A DNA stretch of 64,000 nucleotides from assembly GCF_014647155.1 (NCBI RefSeq), contig NZ_BMOQ01000005.1:186001-250000 (forward strand). The letters are read 5' to 3'. The notes below the pieces were generated by a model. It was not told the DNA's origin and searched no databases. It saw only the letters and a program-made list of their open reading frames with translations. This stretch comes from Halarchaeum nitratireducens (GTDB taxonomy: Archaea > Halobacteriota > Halobacteria > Halobacteriales > Halobacteriaceae). Positions 15,504 to 25,268 of this stretch are shown in pieces (position 1 is the stretch's first letter; each line of letters opens with the position of its first letter). The position numbers and the translations under genes were made by a program.

Positions 15504-16531
15504 CGGCTCGCCTCCGCGGTGACGCGGTCGCCCGCGCCTTCGCCGTCGTCGCCGTCACCGGTCTCCGCGCTGTCGCTCGCCGCTTCGTGGCTCTCCGCGT
15601 CGGCGTCCGCGCCCGCCTCGCGGCGCGTCAGGTCGACGAACACCTCTTCGAGCGAGGTGCGCTCGATGTCGATGTCGAGCGGGGTGTGACCCGCGGCTTC
15701 GAGTTGCCGGAGGACGCTCGGAACAACCTCGCTCGCGCTCGTCGCGCGAACGCGGATCGCGTCGCCCTCGACCGCGACGCGCTCGATCCGCTCGTCGTCG
15801 AGGGCGGGCGCGTCCCCGATCGCGCTCTCGCAGTAGACGGTGAGGGTGTCGCTTCCCTTCTCGGTGAGCTCGTCCGGGGTCGCGACCGTCACCTTCCGTC
15901 CCGAGTCGATGATGGCGACCTCGTCGCAGAGGCGTTCGGCCTCCTCGATGTAGTGCGTGGTGAGGAGGATCGTCGTCCCCTCGTCGTTCAGGTCGGTGAT
16001 GACCTCCCAGAGGTCGTGGCGCAACTCGACGTCGACGCCCGCGGTCGGTTCGTCGAGGATGAGGAGGTCGGGGTCGGTGACGAGCGCGCGGGCGAGCATG
16101 AAGCGCCGTTTCATCCCACCCGAGAGCCAGTCGAAGCGGACGTCGCGCTTGTCGTAGATGCCGACGCGCTTGAGCGCCTCGGCGGCGCGTTCCTCGGCCT
16201 CGGCCTCGGGGATCCCGTGGTAGCCGGCCTTGTGGTGGAGGACCTCCTCGATGGGGAAGAAGCGATCGACGTTGAACTCCTGTGGGGCGAGCCCGATGGC
16301 GTCGCGTGCGCCCTGATAGTCCTCCTCGACGTCGTTGCCGAAGACTTCCGCGCGGCCGCCGGTCTTGCGGACGAGGCCGACGAGGACGTTGATGAACGTC
16401 GTCTTCCCCGCGCCGTTCGGCCCGAGGAGACCGAAGAACGACCCCTCGGGGACCGTGAGGTCGAGACCGTCGAGCGCCTGGACGTCGCCGTAGTCCTTCT
16501 CCAGACCCTCGACGCGGATGGCTGGTGGCAT
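15500..16531 (-). CDS. ABC transporter ATP-binding protein (YadG-like)
   Basis: A 343-residue ATPase with Walker A GPNGAGKTT, Q-loop LAPQEFN, signature WLSGGMKRR, Walker B LLILDEPTAGVD and the switch histidine in LLTTHY. The NBD (about 1-220) is followed by a regulatory alpha-beta domain and a roughly 35-residue tail of Asp, Glu, Ala and Ser that looks like a haloadaptive extension. The ATG has a CTTAATC promoter element about 28-34 bases upstream. It is first in a two-gene operon with the YadH-like permease. Confidence 0.93.
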   Translation of the reverse strand: MPPAIRVEGLEKDYGDVQALDGLDLTVPEGSFFGLLGPNGAGKTTFINVLVGLVRKTGGRAEVFGNDVEEDYQGARDAIGLAPQEFNVDRFFPIEEVLHHKAGYHGIPEAEAEERAAEALKRVGIYDKRDVRFDWLSGGMKRRFMLARALVTDPDLLILDEPTAGVDVELRHDLWEVITDLNDEGTTILLTTHYIEEAERLCDEVAIIDSGRKVTVATPDELTEKGSDTLTVYCESAIGDAPALDDERIERVAVEGDAIRVRATSASEVVPSVLRQLEAAGHTPLDIDIERTSLEEVFVDLTRREAGADADAESHEAASDSAETGDGDDGEGAGDRVTAEASR

Positions 16532-16765
16532 TCGTGTCCGAATGGAGGCGACGGGCCGGATTAAGACCGGCGGAACCCGGGGCATAACGCCGAGAACCGC
16601 GGGACCGAGTCACACGCACTCGGCCGTCGCGTTCGAGACGGTGTCCCGTCGGACCGTCCGGACCGCGCGCCGCGCTCGGTGGCGATCGCGGGTCGCCGTG
16701 CTCTCCGCTCGCCGCTCCCCGCCCCCGCTCGCCGTTCGGCGGGGCCTCCCTCCGCTCGGTCCCGC

Positions 16766-19483
16766 CTACCCCGTGTTCTTCATCCCGGCCGCGATCCCCT
16801 TCACGGTGAGGCGCAGCGTCCGCTCGGCCTCGTCCGTGCGGTGGGTCTGTCGGAGGAGCGAGACCTGGAGGGCGTTGAGCGGGTCGACGTAGGGGTTGCG
16901 GCGTTCGAGGCTCTCGGCGAGCCAGTCGCGCGCGACGAGCTCCTCGGACTCCAGCACGTCGAGGACGCCCTCGCTCGCGCGTTCGTACTCCGCCTCGATC
17001 GTGGGGAAGATCCGCTCGCGGAGGTCCGGTTCGGCGAGCGCGGCGTACTCGGCCGCGACCTCCATCTCGGTGCGCGCGAGCGCCATCGACGCGTTGTCGA
17101 TCGTCGTGCGGAAGAAGGGCCACGCCTCGTACATCTCGCGGAGCGTCTCGACGTCGCCGCCCGCGTCGAGATAGGCTTCGATGCCGGTCCCGAGGCCGAA
17201 CCAGCCGGGGACGACGCAGCGCGATTGCGTCCACGAGAACACCCACGGGATCGCGCGCAGGTCCTCGACGCTGCGCTCCGCGGAGCGACTCGCGGGCCGC
17301 GACCCCATGTTCAGCTCCTCGATGACGGTGATCGGCGTCGCCTGCTCGAAGTAGGAGACGAACCCCTCGGTGTCGAGGAGGTCCCGATAGGCCTCGTGGG
17401 CCGCGGGTGCCATCGTCTCCATCGCCTCGATCCAGTCGGGATCGATGGCGTCGCCCCGATCGGACGCGGCGTCGCGCTCGCCCCGGTCGACCGCGTCGTA
17501 GCGCGCCCGGATCTGGGCGTTCAGCATCTGTTCGAGGTTCCGCTCGGCGATGTAGGGGTTGCCGTACGTGTCGGCGATGGACTCGCCCTGTTGGGTGAAC
17601 TTCACCTCGCCGGTGACGGTCTCGGGCGGGAGGGCGAGGAGGGCCTCGTTCATCGGGCCGCCGCCGCGGGAGATCGAGCCCCCGCGGCCGTGGAAGAGCC
17701 GTAACTCGACGCCGAGGTCGTCCGTGATGTCGGCGAGCTTCCGCTGGGCCTCGTTGAGCGCCCAGTTCGCGGCGAGGAAGCCGTTCTCCTTGTTCGAATC
17801 GGAGTAGCCGAGCATGACCTCCTGGACGTTCCCGCGGGCCTCCACGGCGGCGCTGTAGGCCTCGTTGTCGAAGAGGGTTTCCATGGTCTCGCGGGCGTTC
17901 CCGAGCGCGGATTCGGTTTCGAGCAGGGGGACGACGTCGAGTCCGCAGTGCTCGGGGAGGTCGACGACGCCCGCCTGATCCGCGAAGAAGAGCACTTCGA
18001 GGACGTGGCTCGGACGCTCGGTCATGCTGATGCAGTAGGTGTCGATGGCGGCCTCGCCGTACTCGGCGTGCCAGTCGGCGAGCGCGTCGAAGCGCGAGCA
18101 GACGCGCGTCGCGTCCTCGGAGAGCTCCTCGGTGTCGGCCAGATCGAGGACGGGGTCCGCCTGGAGCATCGCCTCGGTGAGGAACTCGACGCGCTCGTCC
18201 TCGTCCATTCCCGCGTAATCGATGCCCTCGCGTTCGAGGGCCTCCTCCAGGGTGTCGGTGTGCATCTCCTGGTGGTCGCGGAGGTCGAGGCTGGCGAGGT
18301 GGAACCGGAAGGTCCTGACCTGTCGTTCGAGGGGATCGAGGTACTCGTCGGCGATGCGGTCAGCGCCGTTGGCGCGCAGCGCGTCCTCGACGACGTCGAT
18401 GTCGGCGAGGAACTCGTCGGCGTCGTCGTACCCTCCGGGACGGACGTCCGCGATGCGCCCGAGGCGGCGCCACATGACGAGCACCTTCTGACGGAGCGGT
18501 TCGTCCGGGTAGCGTTCGCGGGTCTCGGCGACGAGCGACGGCACGCGCTCCGCGTCGCGGTTGAGCGACGCCTCGACGCTCCCGAGGTCCATGCGCGAGG
18601 CGTCTTGGCTGAGCACGCCGGAGACGTCGTCGAGCGTCTCGCGGTATTTCTCGACGGCGATGTGACGCTGGCGCTCTAAGGTCTTGCTCGTCACCTCGGG
18701 GGTGACGTAGGGGTTGCCGTCGCGGTCGCTCCCCGCCCACGAGCGGAAGTCGAGGATCTCGGGGACGGCCGGTGGATCGTCGTACTGCTCGGCGAGCGTG
18801 TCCTCGATGCGCGCGTACACCTCGGGGACCTGATCGAAGATGACGTTCGCGAGGTACCAGTGGACGTTCCGGGCCTCGTCGAAGGGCTCGGGGCGGCGAT
18901 CGCGTACCTGCTTGGTGGTCCAGACGCTCTCGACGAGCGCGCCGAGGCGCGCGAGCTTGTTCGCCTGCTCGCGCTCGGTGAGACGGTGTTGATCGAGCTC
19001 TTCGAGGAGGTCGGTGACGCGGACGAGCGTCGCCTTCACGGTCTTTCGACGGGCCTCCGTCGGGTGGGCGGTGAAGGTGGGGACGACGCGGACCGCGTCG
19101 AGGACGTCGGCGACGTCGTCCGCGCTCGCGCCCCGATCGGCGAGCGTCTCGACGGCGGCGGGGAGGCCGTCCGCGAGCGTCCCGGCGTCCTCGCCCTCGC
19201 GGAGCGAGCGGACACGTTCGCGCTCCTCGGCGAGGTTCACGAGCTCGAAATAGGTGGTGAACGCGCGAGCGACCGAGGCGTTGACGTCCTCGTCGTTCGA
19301 CTCGACGATCCGCTGGAGCGCCTCCCGGCTCGACGCCTCTCCGCGTCGATAGGCGATCGCCGCCGTTCGGGCGTCCTCGACGGCCTCGAACGCCGCCGAC
19401 GAGGCGTGTCGCTCGACGGCGTCGCCGAGCAACTCTCCGAGTTCGCGGACGTCCTGTCGAACGCTCCGTCCGTGTAGTTCCAT
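16766..19483 (-). CDS. ppc: Phosphoenolpyruvate carboxylase
   Basis: A 905-residue bacterial-type PEPC that carboxylates PEP to oxaloacetate and refills the TCA cycle. Key motifs are present: H140 in TFTAHPTEARR (catalytic His), GYSDSNKENG, the FHGRGGSISRGGGP glycine loop, and the C-terminal RQTHRTDEAERTLRLTVKGIAAGMKNTG ending in the invariant NTG. The ATG has TATA element CTTTATAG about 27-33 bases upstream on the minus strand, giving a leaderless mRNA; a start 12 codons upstream would lie within that box. It is divergent from the HalX regulator. Confidence 0.97.
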   Translation of the reverse strand: MELHGRSVRQDVRELGELLGDAVERHASSAAFEAVEDARTAAIAYRRGEASSREALQRIVESNDEDVNASVARAFTTYFELVNLAEERERVRSLREGEDAGTLADGLPAAVETLADRGASADDVADVLDAVRVVPTFTAHPTEARRKTVKATLVRVTDLLEELDQHRLTEREQANKLARLGALVESVWTTKQVRDRRPEPFDEARNVHWYLANVIFDQVPEVYARIEDTLAEQYDDPPAVPEILDFRSWAGSDRDGNPYVTPEVTSKTLERQRHIAVEKYRETLDDVSGVLSQDASRMDLGSVEASLNRDAERVPSLVAETRERYPDEPLRQKVLVMWRRLGRIADVRPGGYDDADEFLADIDVVEDALRANGADRIADEYLDPLERQVRTFRFHLASLDLRDHQEMHTDTLEEALEREGIDYAGMDEDERVEFLTEAMLQADPVLDLADTEELSEDATRVCSRFDALADWHAEYGEAAIDTYCISMTERPSHVLEVLFFADQAGVVDLPEHCGLDVVPLLETESALGNARETMETLFDNEAYSAAVEARGNVQEVMLGYSDSNKENGFLAANWALNEAQRKLADITDDLGVELRLFHGRGGSISRGGGPMNEALLALPPETVTGEVKFTQQGESIADTYGNPYIAERNLEQMLNAQIRARYDAVDRGERDAASDRGDAIDPDWIEAMETMAPAAHEAYRDLLDTEGFVSYFEQATPITVIEELNMGSRPASRSAERSVEDLRAIPWVFSWTQSRCVVPGWFGLGTGIEAYLDAGGDVETLREMYEAWPFFRTTIDNASMALARTEMEVAAEYAALAEPDLRERIFPTIEAEYERASEGVLDVLESEELVARDWLAESLERRNPYVDPLNALQVSLLRQTHRTDEAERTLRLTVKGIAAGMKNTG

Positions 19484-19508
19484 GCCACGGTAGTCCGCGG
19501 CGTGATCC

Positions 19509-19516
19509 CTATAAAG
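19509..19516 (-). promoter_or_regulatory. TATA box of ppc
   Basis: Read on the minus strand the sequence is CTTTATAG, 26-33 bases before the ppc ATG, the standard archaeal spacing for a leaderless transcript. Confidence 0.6.
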
Positions 19517-19766
19517 CACCGACTTCTCCCAGTATTGCCACGGTCCCGAGTTAATTCTGTGGCGCCCGTCGTGTCACACCCGTTTCGACCGTTCGGCTCC
19601 GCGGTGACGGGTGAAGTCGCGCCGACGACTCACGCGCCGTCCGCGTGCGTCGCCTGCGCACACCCGGGTTTCTCCTCGCGCGGCCACGCGCCAAAGCCTA
19701 AAGACTATACTTCGGGACTGCCACACTAGAGCCACCGCAGTATCCCCCGTCCTCACTCCCCCCACC

Positions 19767-20372
19767 ATGTCATCCGACGACGACCCGGACCACGGCGCCG
19801 ACTCCGACGCGGACGAGCGCGGTCCTCCGACTGTTCTCGCCGTCGACGACGATCAGGACCTCGCCGACACGTACGCCATCTGGCTCCGCGACGACTACGA
19901 CGTCCGCACCGCGTACGACGGCGAGAGCGCCATGGAGACGATCGACGAGTCGGTCGACGTCGTCCTCCTCGATCGACGGATGCCCGACATGTCCGGCGGC
20001 GAGGTGCTCGAATCGATCCGCGACGCCGGCTACGACGTCCGCGTCTCAATGCTCACCGCCGTCGAACCGGACGTCGACATCGTCGACATGGGGTTCGACG
20101 AATACCTCGTGAAGCCGGTCACGCGCCAGGACGTCGTCGACGTCGTCGAGCGCCTGCTCGCGCGTGCCGACTACGACGACGAGGTGCAGGAGTACTTCGC
20201 CGTCTCCGAGAAGATCGCCACCCTCGAAGCCGAACTCTCCCCGGAGGAACGCGCCGACAGCGACGAGTACCAGCGGCTCGAACGACGCAAGGACGAACTC
20301 AAGGACACCGTCGACGAGGCGCTGATGGAGGTCCAAGACTTCGAGGACGCGTTCCGCGAGATCGAAGGGTAG
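19767..20372 (+). CDS. Response regulator with HalX domain
   Basis: A 201-residue cytoplasmic protein. A receiver domain (about residues 22-135) carries the acidic pocket D27-D29, the phospho-acceptor D69 in VVLLDRRMP, a T in MLTA and K in YLVKPV. The C-terminal 60 residues form the HalX domain, an acidic coiled-coil-like module specific to haloarchaeal regulators that lacks a known DNA-binding motif. No histidine kinase is adjacent, so its partner is encoded elsewhere. The upstream TATA-like ACTATAC lies about 60-70 bases before the ATG, implying a leader of about 35 bases. Confidence 0.9.
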   Translation: MSSDDDPDHGADSDADERGPPTVLAVDDDQDLADTYAIWLRDDYDVRTAYDGESAMETIDESVDVVLLDRRMPDMSGGEVLESIRDAGYDVRVSMLTAVEPDVDIVDMGFDEYLVKPVTRQDVVDVVERLLARADYDDEVQEYFAVSEKIATLEAELSPEERADSDEYQRLERRKDELKDTVDEALMEVQDFEDAFREIEG

Positions 20373-20375
20373 GCG

Positions 20376-22169
20376 TTACGCGACGCCGGTCGCCTTGCTT
20401 CCGAGGACTTCCTCCCCGGTCGCGTTGCGTAGCGGCTCTGTCATCGCCGTCCCGGTCACGTTGTCCGCGTACATCAGGTGACTGTTCGTGTTCACGTAGA
20501 CGATCTCAAGCGCGCGGTCGCCGTCGATGTCGTAGGCAGTTATGGGCGATTTGGCGACGCCGCCCGAGACTATTTTCTCGTTCGTTCCGTCACGCACGTC
20601 GACGAGATTGAGGTTACCCGAGCCGTCGACGCGGGGCACCCGCGCGACCCCGTCGCCGTCGAAATCCGTCGGTTGAGATGCGCCGACACCCTGATTCTGC
20701 GCCGCCTTCCCGTTCGAGATCTGCGTCGCTTTCCCGCCCTCCGGCTGGTAGACGTACTGCTCTTGGCTACCGCCGACGAACACCAGTTCGTTCTCCCCGT
20801 CGCCGTCGACGTCGCCGATTCCGCTGACGCCGTCGACGCCACCGTTGGCGCTGTTGTCAAGCACGACGGTCGGGTTCTCGCTGGGGGCGACTCGGTACAC
20901 CCGTCCGTCGCCGGGCTTCGTGTAGAATATCGACGGCCCGGTACCGTTCCAGTAGCCGACGGCGAGTAGCGACTTGGTGTGATCGACGTCGGTCGCGATT
21001 CTCGTCGTCCCACTTTCGTTAGTGAGGGAGAGCGCGCCGGAGCTATCGACGTACGGGGTATCGAGGACGTCGTCGCCCGTGAAGTCGTACTCGCGCGGAC
21101 CGATCACGGTCGCGTCCGTCGGCGAGAAGCGTCGCGGATCGACGCCCGTCGCGTTCGTCACCGCGAGGTTCGTCGGCGCGTCGTTGTACGTGAAGACGAT
21201 GCCCCCGGGGGGCCCGAAGACGCCGTACTCGGACGCCAGTCCGTTCGGCCCCGCGCCGAACGCGTCCGGCGCGACGCGCAGTCCGGTCTCGTACGTCACG
21301 TCCGGGCCGACGTAGGTCGCGTGCAGCGTCGTCGCGTAGACGGCGTCGACGGCGTACGGCGAGCGATCGGTCGTCGTCTGGTAGTCGTCCGCCGACGTGA
21401 CGCCGCCCGCACCCGTGTCGTTCGCGACGGCGACGTACTTCCCGACCGCCCGATCGCCGTTCGCGATCGAGACTTGCGTGACGTTCGGGCCGTCGTAGAA
21501 CGCGAGCTCGTCCGTCTCTCGGCCGTCGACGCTCCCGTTCGAGAAGTTGATCGTCGCGGGAGTCGAGAAGCCGTCGGACACGGTGTCTTCCTCGGTGGTG
21601 TCGTTGAGGACGACGCCGGTCCCGTCGTCGTAGATCTCGACCGGCGTCGTCAGTCCCCCATCTAGGGTCACGTTGACGCGAAGCGGGCGGTCGGCGCTCG
21701 TCTCGCTCGCGTTCGTGACCGTCAGCCGGAACCCGCGGACGCCGTCCGCGCTCTCGATCGGCGTCCAGTTGCCGCTCCCGGAGGCGTTGGTGAAGCGGCG
21801 CGCGTCGTCCTGGTGAACGCTCGTCCCCTCCTCGACGGTGCGCACCGAAACGTTCACGAGCGTCCCGTGCGCCCCGTACTGCTTCGTGAGCGAGTCGGAC
21901 CAGTTCCCGGCGATCCCGTCCTCGACGGTCTCGTCGACTCCGGGACCGTACTCCCGATAGTTCGCCTCGGAGACGAGTCCGCGGACGCCGTCCTCGACGG
22001 CGCGTTCGTACGCGATGGCGTCGCTCCCGTCGGCGGTCGGTTTCGTCGCCAGGTACTGCGTGAAGACGAGGCTGTTGAGGACGAGTGCGAGCGCGACGAG
22101 CGCGACGGCGATGCCGATGCCGGCGATGAGGATGAGCTGGCCCCGCTCGTCGCCGCGCGGTTCGTCCAT
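20376..22169 (-). CDS. Surface protein: pilin-like N-terminal helix plus FG-GAP/VCBS-like repeats
   Basis: A 597-residue protein. Residues 1-10 are polar and are followed by a single hydrophobic helix (GQLILIAGIGIAVALVALALVLNS, broken here only in description). This layout resembles the N-termini of haloarchaeal proteins near type IV pilus clusters (DUF7261-like, from memory). The middle 350 residues hold many N-x-S/T sequons. The last 200 residues contain repeats of the pattern DxDGDGxxEL (IGDVDGDGENELVFV, PTDFDGDGVARVP, YDIDGDRALEIVYV), typical of calcium-binding FG-GAP/VCBS beta-propeller blades. It is therefore probably a glycosylated, membrane-anchored extracellular protein. Function unknown. 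Its stop is three bases from the convergent HalX gene. Confidence 0.78.
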   Translation of the reverse strand: MDEPRGDERGQLILIAGIGIAVALVALALVLNSLVFTQYLATKPTADGSDAIAYERAVEDGVRGLVSEANYREYGPGVDETVEDGIAGNWSDSLTKQYGAHGTLVNVSVRTVEEGTSVHQDDARRFTNASGSGNWTPIESADGVRGFRLTVTNASETSADRPLRVNVTLDGGLTTPVEIYDDGTGVVLNDTTEEDTVSDGFSTPATINFSNGSVDGRETDELAFYDGPNVTQVSIANGDRAVGKYVAVANDTGAGGVTSADDYQTTTDRSPYAVDAVYATTLHATYVGPDVTYETGLRVAPDAFGAGPNGLASEYGVFGPPGGIVFTYNDAPTNLAVTNATGVDPRRFSPTDATVIGPREYDFTGDDVLDTPYVDSSGALSLTNESGTTRIATDVDHTKSLLAVGYWNGTGPSIFYTKPGDGRVYRVAPSENPTVVLDNSANGGVDGVSGIGDVDGDGENELVFVGGSQEQYVYQPEGGKATQISNGKAAQNQGVGASQPTDFDGDGVARVPRVDGSGNLNLVDVRDGTNEKIVSGGVAKSPITAYDIDGDRALEIVYVNTNSHLMYADNVTGTAMTEPLRNATGEEVLGSKATGVA

Positions 22170-22296
22170 TCGTGCACTCCGTTGTCGACCCGCCGGGAAA
22201 TAGCTTCCCGCCCCGACGTCGACGCCGCCGACCCGACCTCGGTGTCGGACACACGACACCGCAAGGCTCACCCGCCGACGCCGCGAGGTGACGGGT

Positions 22297-23214
22297 ATGC
22301 ACGTCGGGGTGCTCGGCGCGGGGTCGATGGGATCGCTGTTCGCGGGTCTGCTCGCGGCGGACGGGGCGGCGACGACCCTGCTCGCCCACGAGGGACCACA
22401 CGTCGACGCGATCCGGGAGCGCGGTCTCCGGATCGAGTGCGTCGACGGCTCGTCCGACGCCGTCGGCGTCGAGGTCGTCACCGACCCCGCGGCCGCGCCG
22501 TCCCTCGACGCCGCGCTGGTGTTCGTCAAGAGCCACGCGACCGCCGACGCCGCCGACGAGTGGCGCGGCGCGCTCGCGGACGCGCACGTCGCCACGCTCC
22601 AGAACGGCCTCGGAAACGCTGAGACGCTGGCCGGCCGCTTCGAGTCGGTGCTCGCGGGGACGACGAGCCACGGCGCGGTCGTGGCGGACCCCGGCGTCGT
22701 CCGGCACGCGGGCGTCGGCGACACCCGTCTCGGTCGGTGGGACGGACCCACCGACGACGCGCCCGCTCGCCTCGCCGCGACGCTCTCCGTTGCGGGGATC
22801 GACACCGCAGTCGTCACGGACCCGCGGACGGCGCTCTGGCACAAGGTGCTCGTGAACGTCGGAATCAACGCGTCGACGGCGCTCGCGCGCGTCGAGAACG
22901 GCGCGCTCGCGGAGCACGCGTCCGGCAGTCGCCTCCTCCGGCGCGCCGTCGCCGAGGCCGCGCGGGTGGCCCGCGCCGAGGGCGTCGACGTCGGCGATCC
23001 GATCGCGGAGGCGGTGACGGTCGCCGAGCGGACGGCGTCGAACGTCTCCTCGATGCGCCAGGACGTCGAGGCGGGACGCGAGACGGAGATCGAGGCGCTC
23101 CACGGCGCGGTGGTCGCGCGCGCGGCCGAGCACGACCTCCCCGCGCCGGTGAATCGGACGCTCGCGGATCTCGTGCGTCTCGCTCAGGCGGCGTCGGAGC
23201 GCGGACACCCGTAA
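22297..23214 (+). CDS. panE: Ketopantoate reductase family protein (2-dehydropantoate 2-reductase)
   Basis: A 305-residue NAD(P)H-dependent reductase with an N-terminal Rossmann motif GAGSMGSLFAG, the substrate-site VKSHAT and LQNGLGN motifs, and an all-helical C-terminal domain with the catalytic Lys in LWHKVLVNVGINAST. These are the family hallmarks; in archaea the enzyme supplies pantoate for coenzyme A. PanE homologues also include unrelated reductases, so the symbol is by family. The 3' end overlaps the convergent DUF6663-like gene by 31 bases. Confidence 0.88.
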   Translation: MHVGVLGAGSMGSLFAGLLAADGAATTLLAHEGPHVDAIRERGLRIECVDGSSDAVGVEVVTDPAAAPSLDAALVFVKSHATADAADEWRGALADAHVATLQNGLGNAETLAGRFESVLAGTTSHGAVVADPGVVRHAGVGDTRLGRWDGPTDDAPARLAATLSVAGIDTAVVTDPRTALWHKVLVNVGINASTALARVENGALAEHASGSRLLRRAVAEAARVARAEGVDVGDPIAEAVTVAERTASNVSSMRQDVEAGRETEIEALHGAVVARAAEHDLPAPVNRTLADLVRLAQAASERGHP

Positions 23215-23768
23215 GTGTCGCGGACGGTGTCGGCGAGGACGCCGCTCTTCTCGGCGACGAGGTAGACGAGGACGAAGCCGTGCGTCGCGGGGCGGAGGAC
23301 GAAGACCTCGTTCGGGGCGTCGAAGCCCGCCTCGCCGTCGCGGAACCGTTCGAGGAGGGGTTCGAGCGGCGCGGTGCCGTCGCGGAGTTCGGCGTAGACG
23401 TCGCGCTCGCCGGCCTGTTCGGCGAAGGTGTAGACGGCGCCGTTCGGTTCGCCCGACTGGTCGTAAGTCGGGCGGGCGTTGACGCCGCTGTTCTCGTGAC
23501 GCGCTTCCTCCCACGTGTCGAGGGCGGCCTCGAAGAGGTTGGCGACGCCGTCCGCGTACGCGAAGAGCGTGCGGTCCGTGACCTCGTGAGCGGCGACGCG
23601 CGCGGCCCCGTCGTCCCACGCGAGGTCACCGTCGAAGCGGTAGCCGGGGCGTAGCGACTCGGTGGGCGCGACGTCGACCACCGCGCCGTCGTCGAGGGAG
23701 ACGCAGCGGAGGCGGCCGTCGGACGACCGCGAGCGAACGCGGTACGTCCCGGTCGTCGTGGGTGTCAC
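23184..23768 (-). CDS. Haloarchaeal DUF6663-like protein
   Basis: A 194-residue acidic soluble protein. It has an N-terminal beta domain ('TGTYRVRSRSSDGRLRCVSL'-type), a central NGVxYTFAEQ-like segment (here NGAVYTFAEQAGERDVYAEL) and a conserved C-terminus 'VLVYLVAEKSGVLADTVRDTYGCPR'. This matches a haloarchaeal family I recall as DUF6663, function unknown. The GTG start was chosen because earlier codons are Ser/Arg/Pro-rich and unlike the family. The last ten codons overlap the convergent PanE gene. Confidence 0.78.
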   Translation of the reverse strand: MTPTTTGTYRVRSRSSDGRLRCVSLDDGAVVDVAPTESLRPGYRFDGDLAWDDGAARVAAHEVTDRTLFAYADGVANLFEAALDTWEEARHENSGVNARPTYDQSGEPNGAVYTFAEQAGERDVYAELRDGTAPLEPLLERFRDGEAGFDAPNEVFVLRPATHGFVLVYLVAEKSGVLADTVRDTYGCPRSDAA

Positions 23769-23829
23769 AGACGAGGGGACGGGGGCGACGCGCAAAAGTC
23801 GCGCGGCTCGCCGGGTCCGATCCGGCGCG

Positions 23830-25008
23830 TCACTCCGCCGCGGCGAGGCGGCCGGCGACGAGCGCGAAGCCGACGCCGAGGGCGATGCAGACGGCGAGGA
23901 GGTCCCATCCGGCCGCGTAGCCCGCCGTGTCCGCGAGGTAGCCGAAAGCCGGTGGAATGACGAGGCCGCCACAGTTGAGCGTCGTCTGGCCGGCCGCGGT
24001 CGCCGCGCCGGACTCGCCCTCGCCGGCGAGGGCGACGAGCGCGCCGTGGTAGAGGCCGGTGACGCCGAGGACGCCGAGGCCGAGGACGGCGAACCCGACG
24101 GCCGCGCCCGGCATCGCCAAGAACGGGATCGCGGCCATCGTCACCGCACCGAGGCCGGACTGGGCGGCGAGGACGCGGATGGAGGCGATGGCGGCCGTCC
24201 CGCGCACGCGATCGGCGAGCGCGCCCACGCCGATCCGGCCGGCGCTCCCCGTGAGCTGGGTGACGCCGAGAACGACGCTGGCGACGGCCGCCGTCGCGGT
24301 CGTGTCCGCTTCTAAGTAGGGGACCGCGTACCCCGTCGTGGTGAAGACGCCGGCGCCGACGAAGAAGCCGCCGGCGGCGAGCGCCATCAGGGGGCGGTTC
24401 CCCCAGAGCGCGCCGACGTCCGGGAAGGAGAGCGACCCGGTGCCGCCGCTCCCCTCGTAGGAGACGAGGAAGCCGACGCCGACGACGGCCGCGGCGGCCG
24501 CGGCGACGCGGAAGCCGAGTTGCCATCCGAGCGCGTACGCGGCGAGGCCGGCGACGACGAACGCCGCGAGCGCGGAGCCGAGCGTGACGCCGACCTGCTT
24601 GATCCCGACGGCGAGGTTGTACGACCCCCGCGGGGCGCGCTCGGCGACCGCGACGTTCGTCGACGGCATCGCGGTCGCGTAGGCCGCGCCGAGGACGAAG
24701 ACGGCGGCGAGCAGCGTCGCGTAACTGGTGGCGAGGGAGACGCCGAACGCCCCGAGGGCGAGACCGGCGAGGCCGGCGACCATCGCCGGCCGGTCGCCGT
24801 ACGCGTCGACGAGCGCGCCCGCGGGGAAGAGCATGAGCGTGTAGCCGAGCGTGAGCGTCGTGATGACGAACCCGACTTCGACGCCCGAGAGGTGGAAGTC
24901 CGTCTGGAAGGCGTCCGTCGCGGGGAACGCCGAGTAGTAACAGAGGCTGGCGACGACCTGCCAGAGCGCGACGACGAGGACGCCGCGCCACCCGCGCTCG
25001 TCGCTCAC
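23830..25008 (-). CDS. Major facilitator superfamily transporter
   Basis: A 392-residue membrane protein with 12 predicted helices in two six-helix halves. The first half carries the MFS loop 2-3 motif (GALVDAYGDRPAM) and an AxxRAPRGSYN-type loop 4-5; the second half has the matching loop GRIGVGALADRVRG. It resembles the NarK/OFA-like branch, but no substrate residues can be named. The GTG start overlaps the stop of the small membrane gene upstream by four bases, so both are co-transcribed. Confidence 0.9.
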   Translation of the reverse strand: MSDERGWRGVLVVALWQVVASLCYYSAFPATDAFQTDFHLSGVEVGFVITTLTLGYTLMLFPAGALVDAYGDRPAMVAGLAGLALGAFGVSLATSYATLLAAVFVLGAAYATAMPSTNVAVAERAPRGSYNLAVGIKQVGVTLGSALAAFVVAGLAAYALGWQLGFRVAAAAAAVVGVGFLVSYEGSGGTGSLSFPDVGALWGNRPLMALAAGGFFVGAGVFTTTGYAVPYLEADTTATAAVASVVLGVTQLTGSAGRIGVGALADRVRGTAAIASIRVLAAQSGLGAVTMAAIPFLAMPGAAVGFAVLGLGVLGVTGLYHGALVALAGEGESGAATAAGQTTLNCGGLVIPPAFGYLADTAGYAAGWDLLAVCIALGVGFALVAGRLAAAE

Positions 25009-25268
25009 CGCCGGGCCGAGAGGAGGACGGCGACTCCGGCGACGAACGCGAGGACGTACGCGGGGTGCGCGCTCACGTACCCGCCGACGCCGGCGGCGGC
25101 GAGCGCGAGGTCGCCGGCTTCGAGCGCGGCTCGCGCGCCCGCCCCGTCGCCGACCGCGGCCCACGCCGCGAAGTGGAGGAGGCCGACGCAGCCGACGACG
25201 CCGCCGAGGAACTCGCGCGAGCGCGATCCGATCGCCTCGAAGAACCGGGAGCCGAACGTAGAGCGCAT
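25005..25268 (-). CDS. Small haloarchaeal membrane protein
   Basis: An 87-residue protein with two predicted transmembrane helices (about residues 20-40 and 62-84) joined by an Ala/Gly-rich loop. I know no named family. It precedes the MFS gene with a GTGA overlap and is probably its co-transcribed partner. The ATG giving MRSTFGSRFFEAIG was preferred to longer readings, which would be Arg-rich. Confidence 0.7.
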   Translation of the reverse strand: MRSTFGSRFFEAIGSRSREFLGGVVGCVGLLHFAAWAAVGDGAGARAALEAGDLALAAAGVGGYVSAHPAYVLAFVAGVAVLLSARR

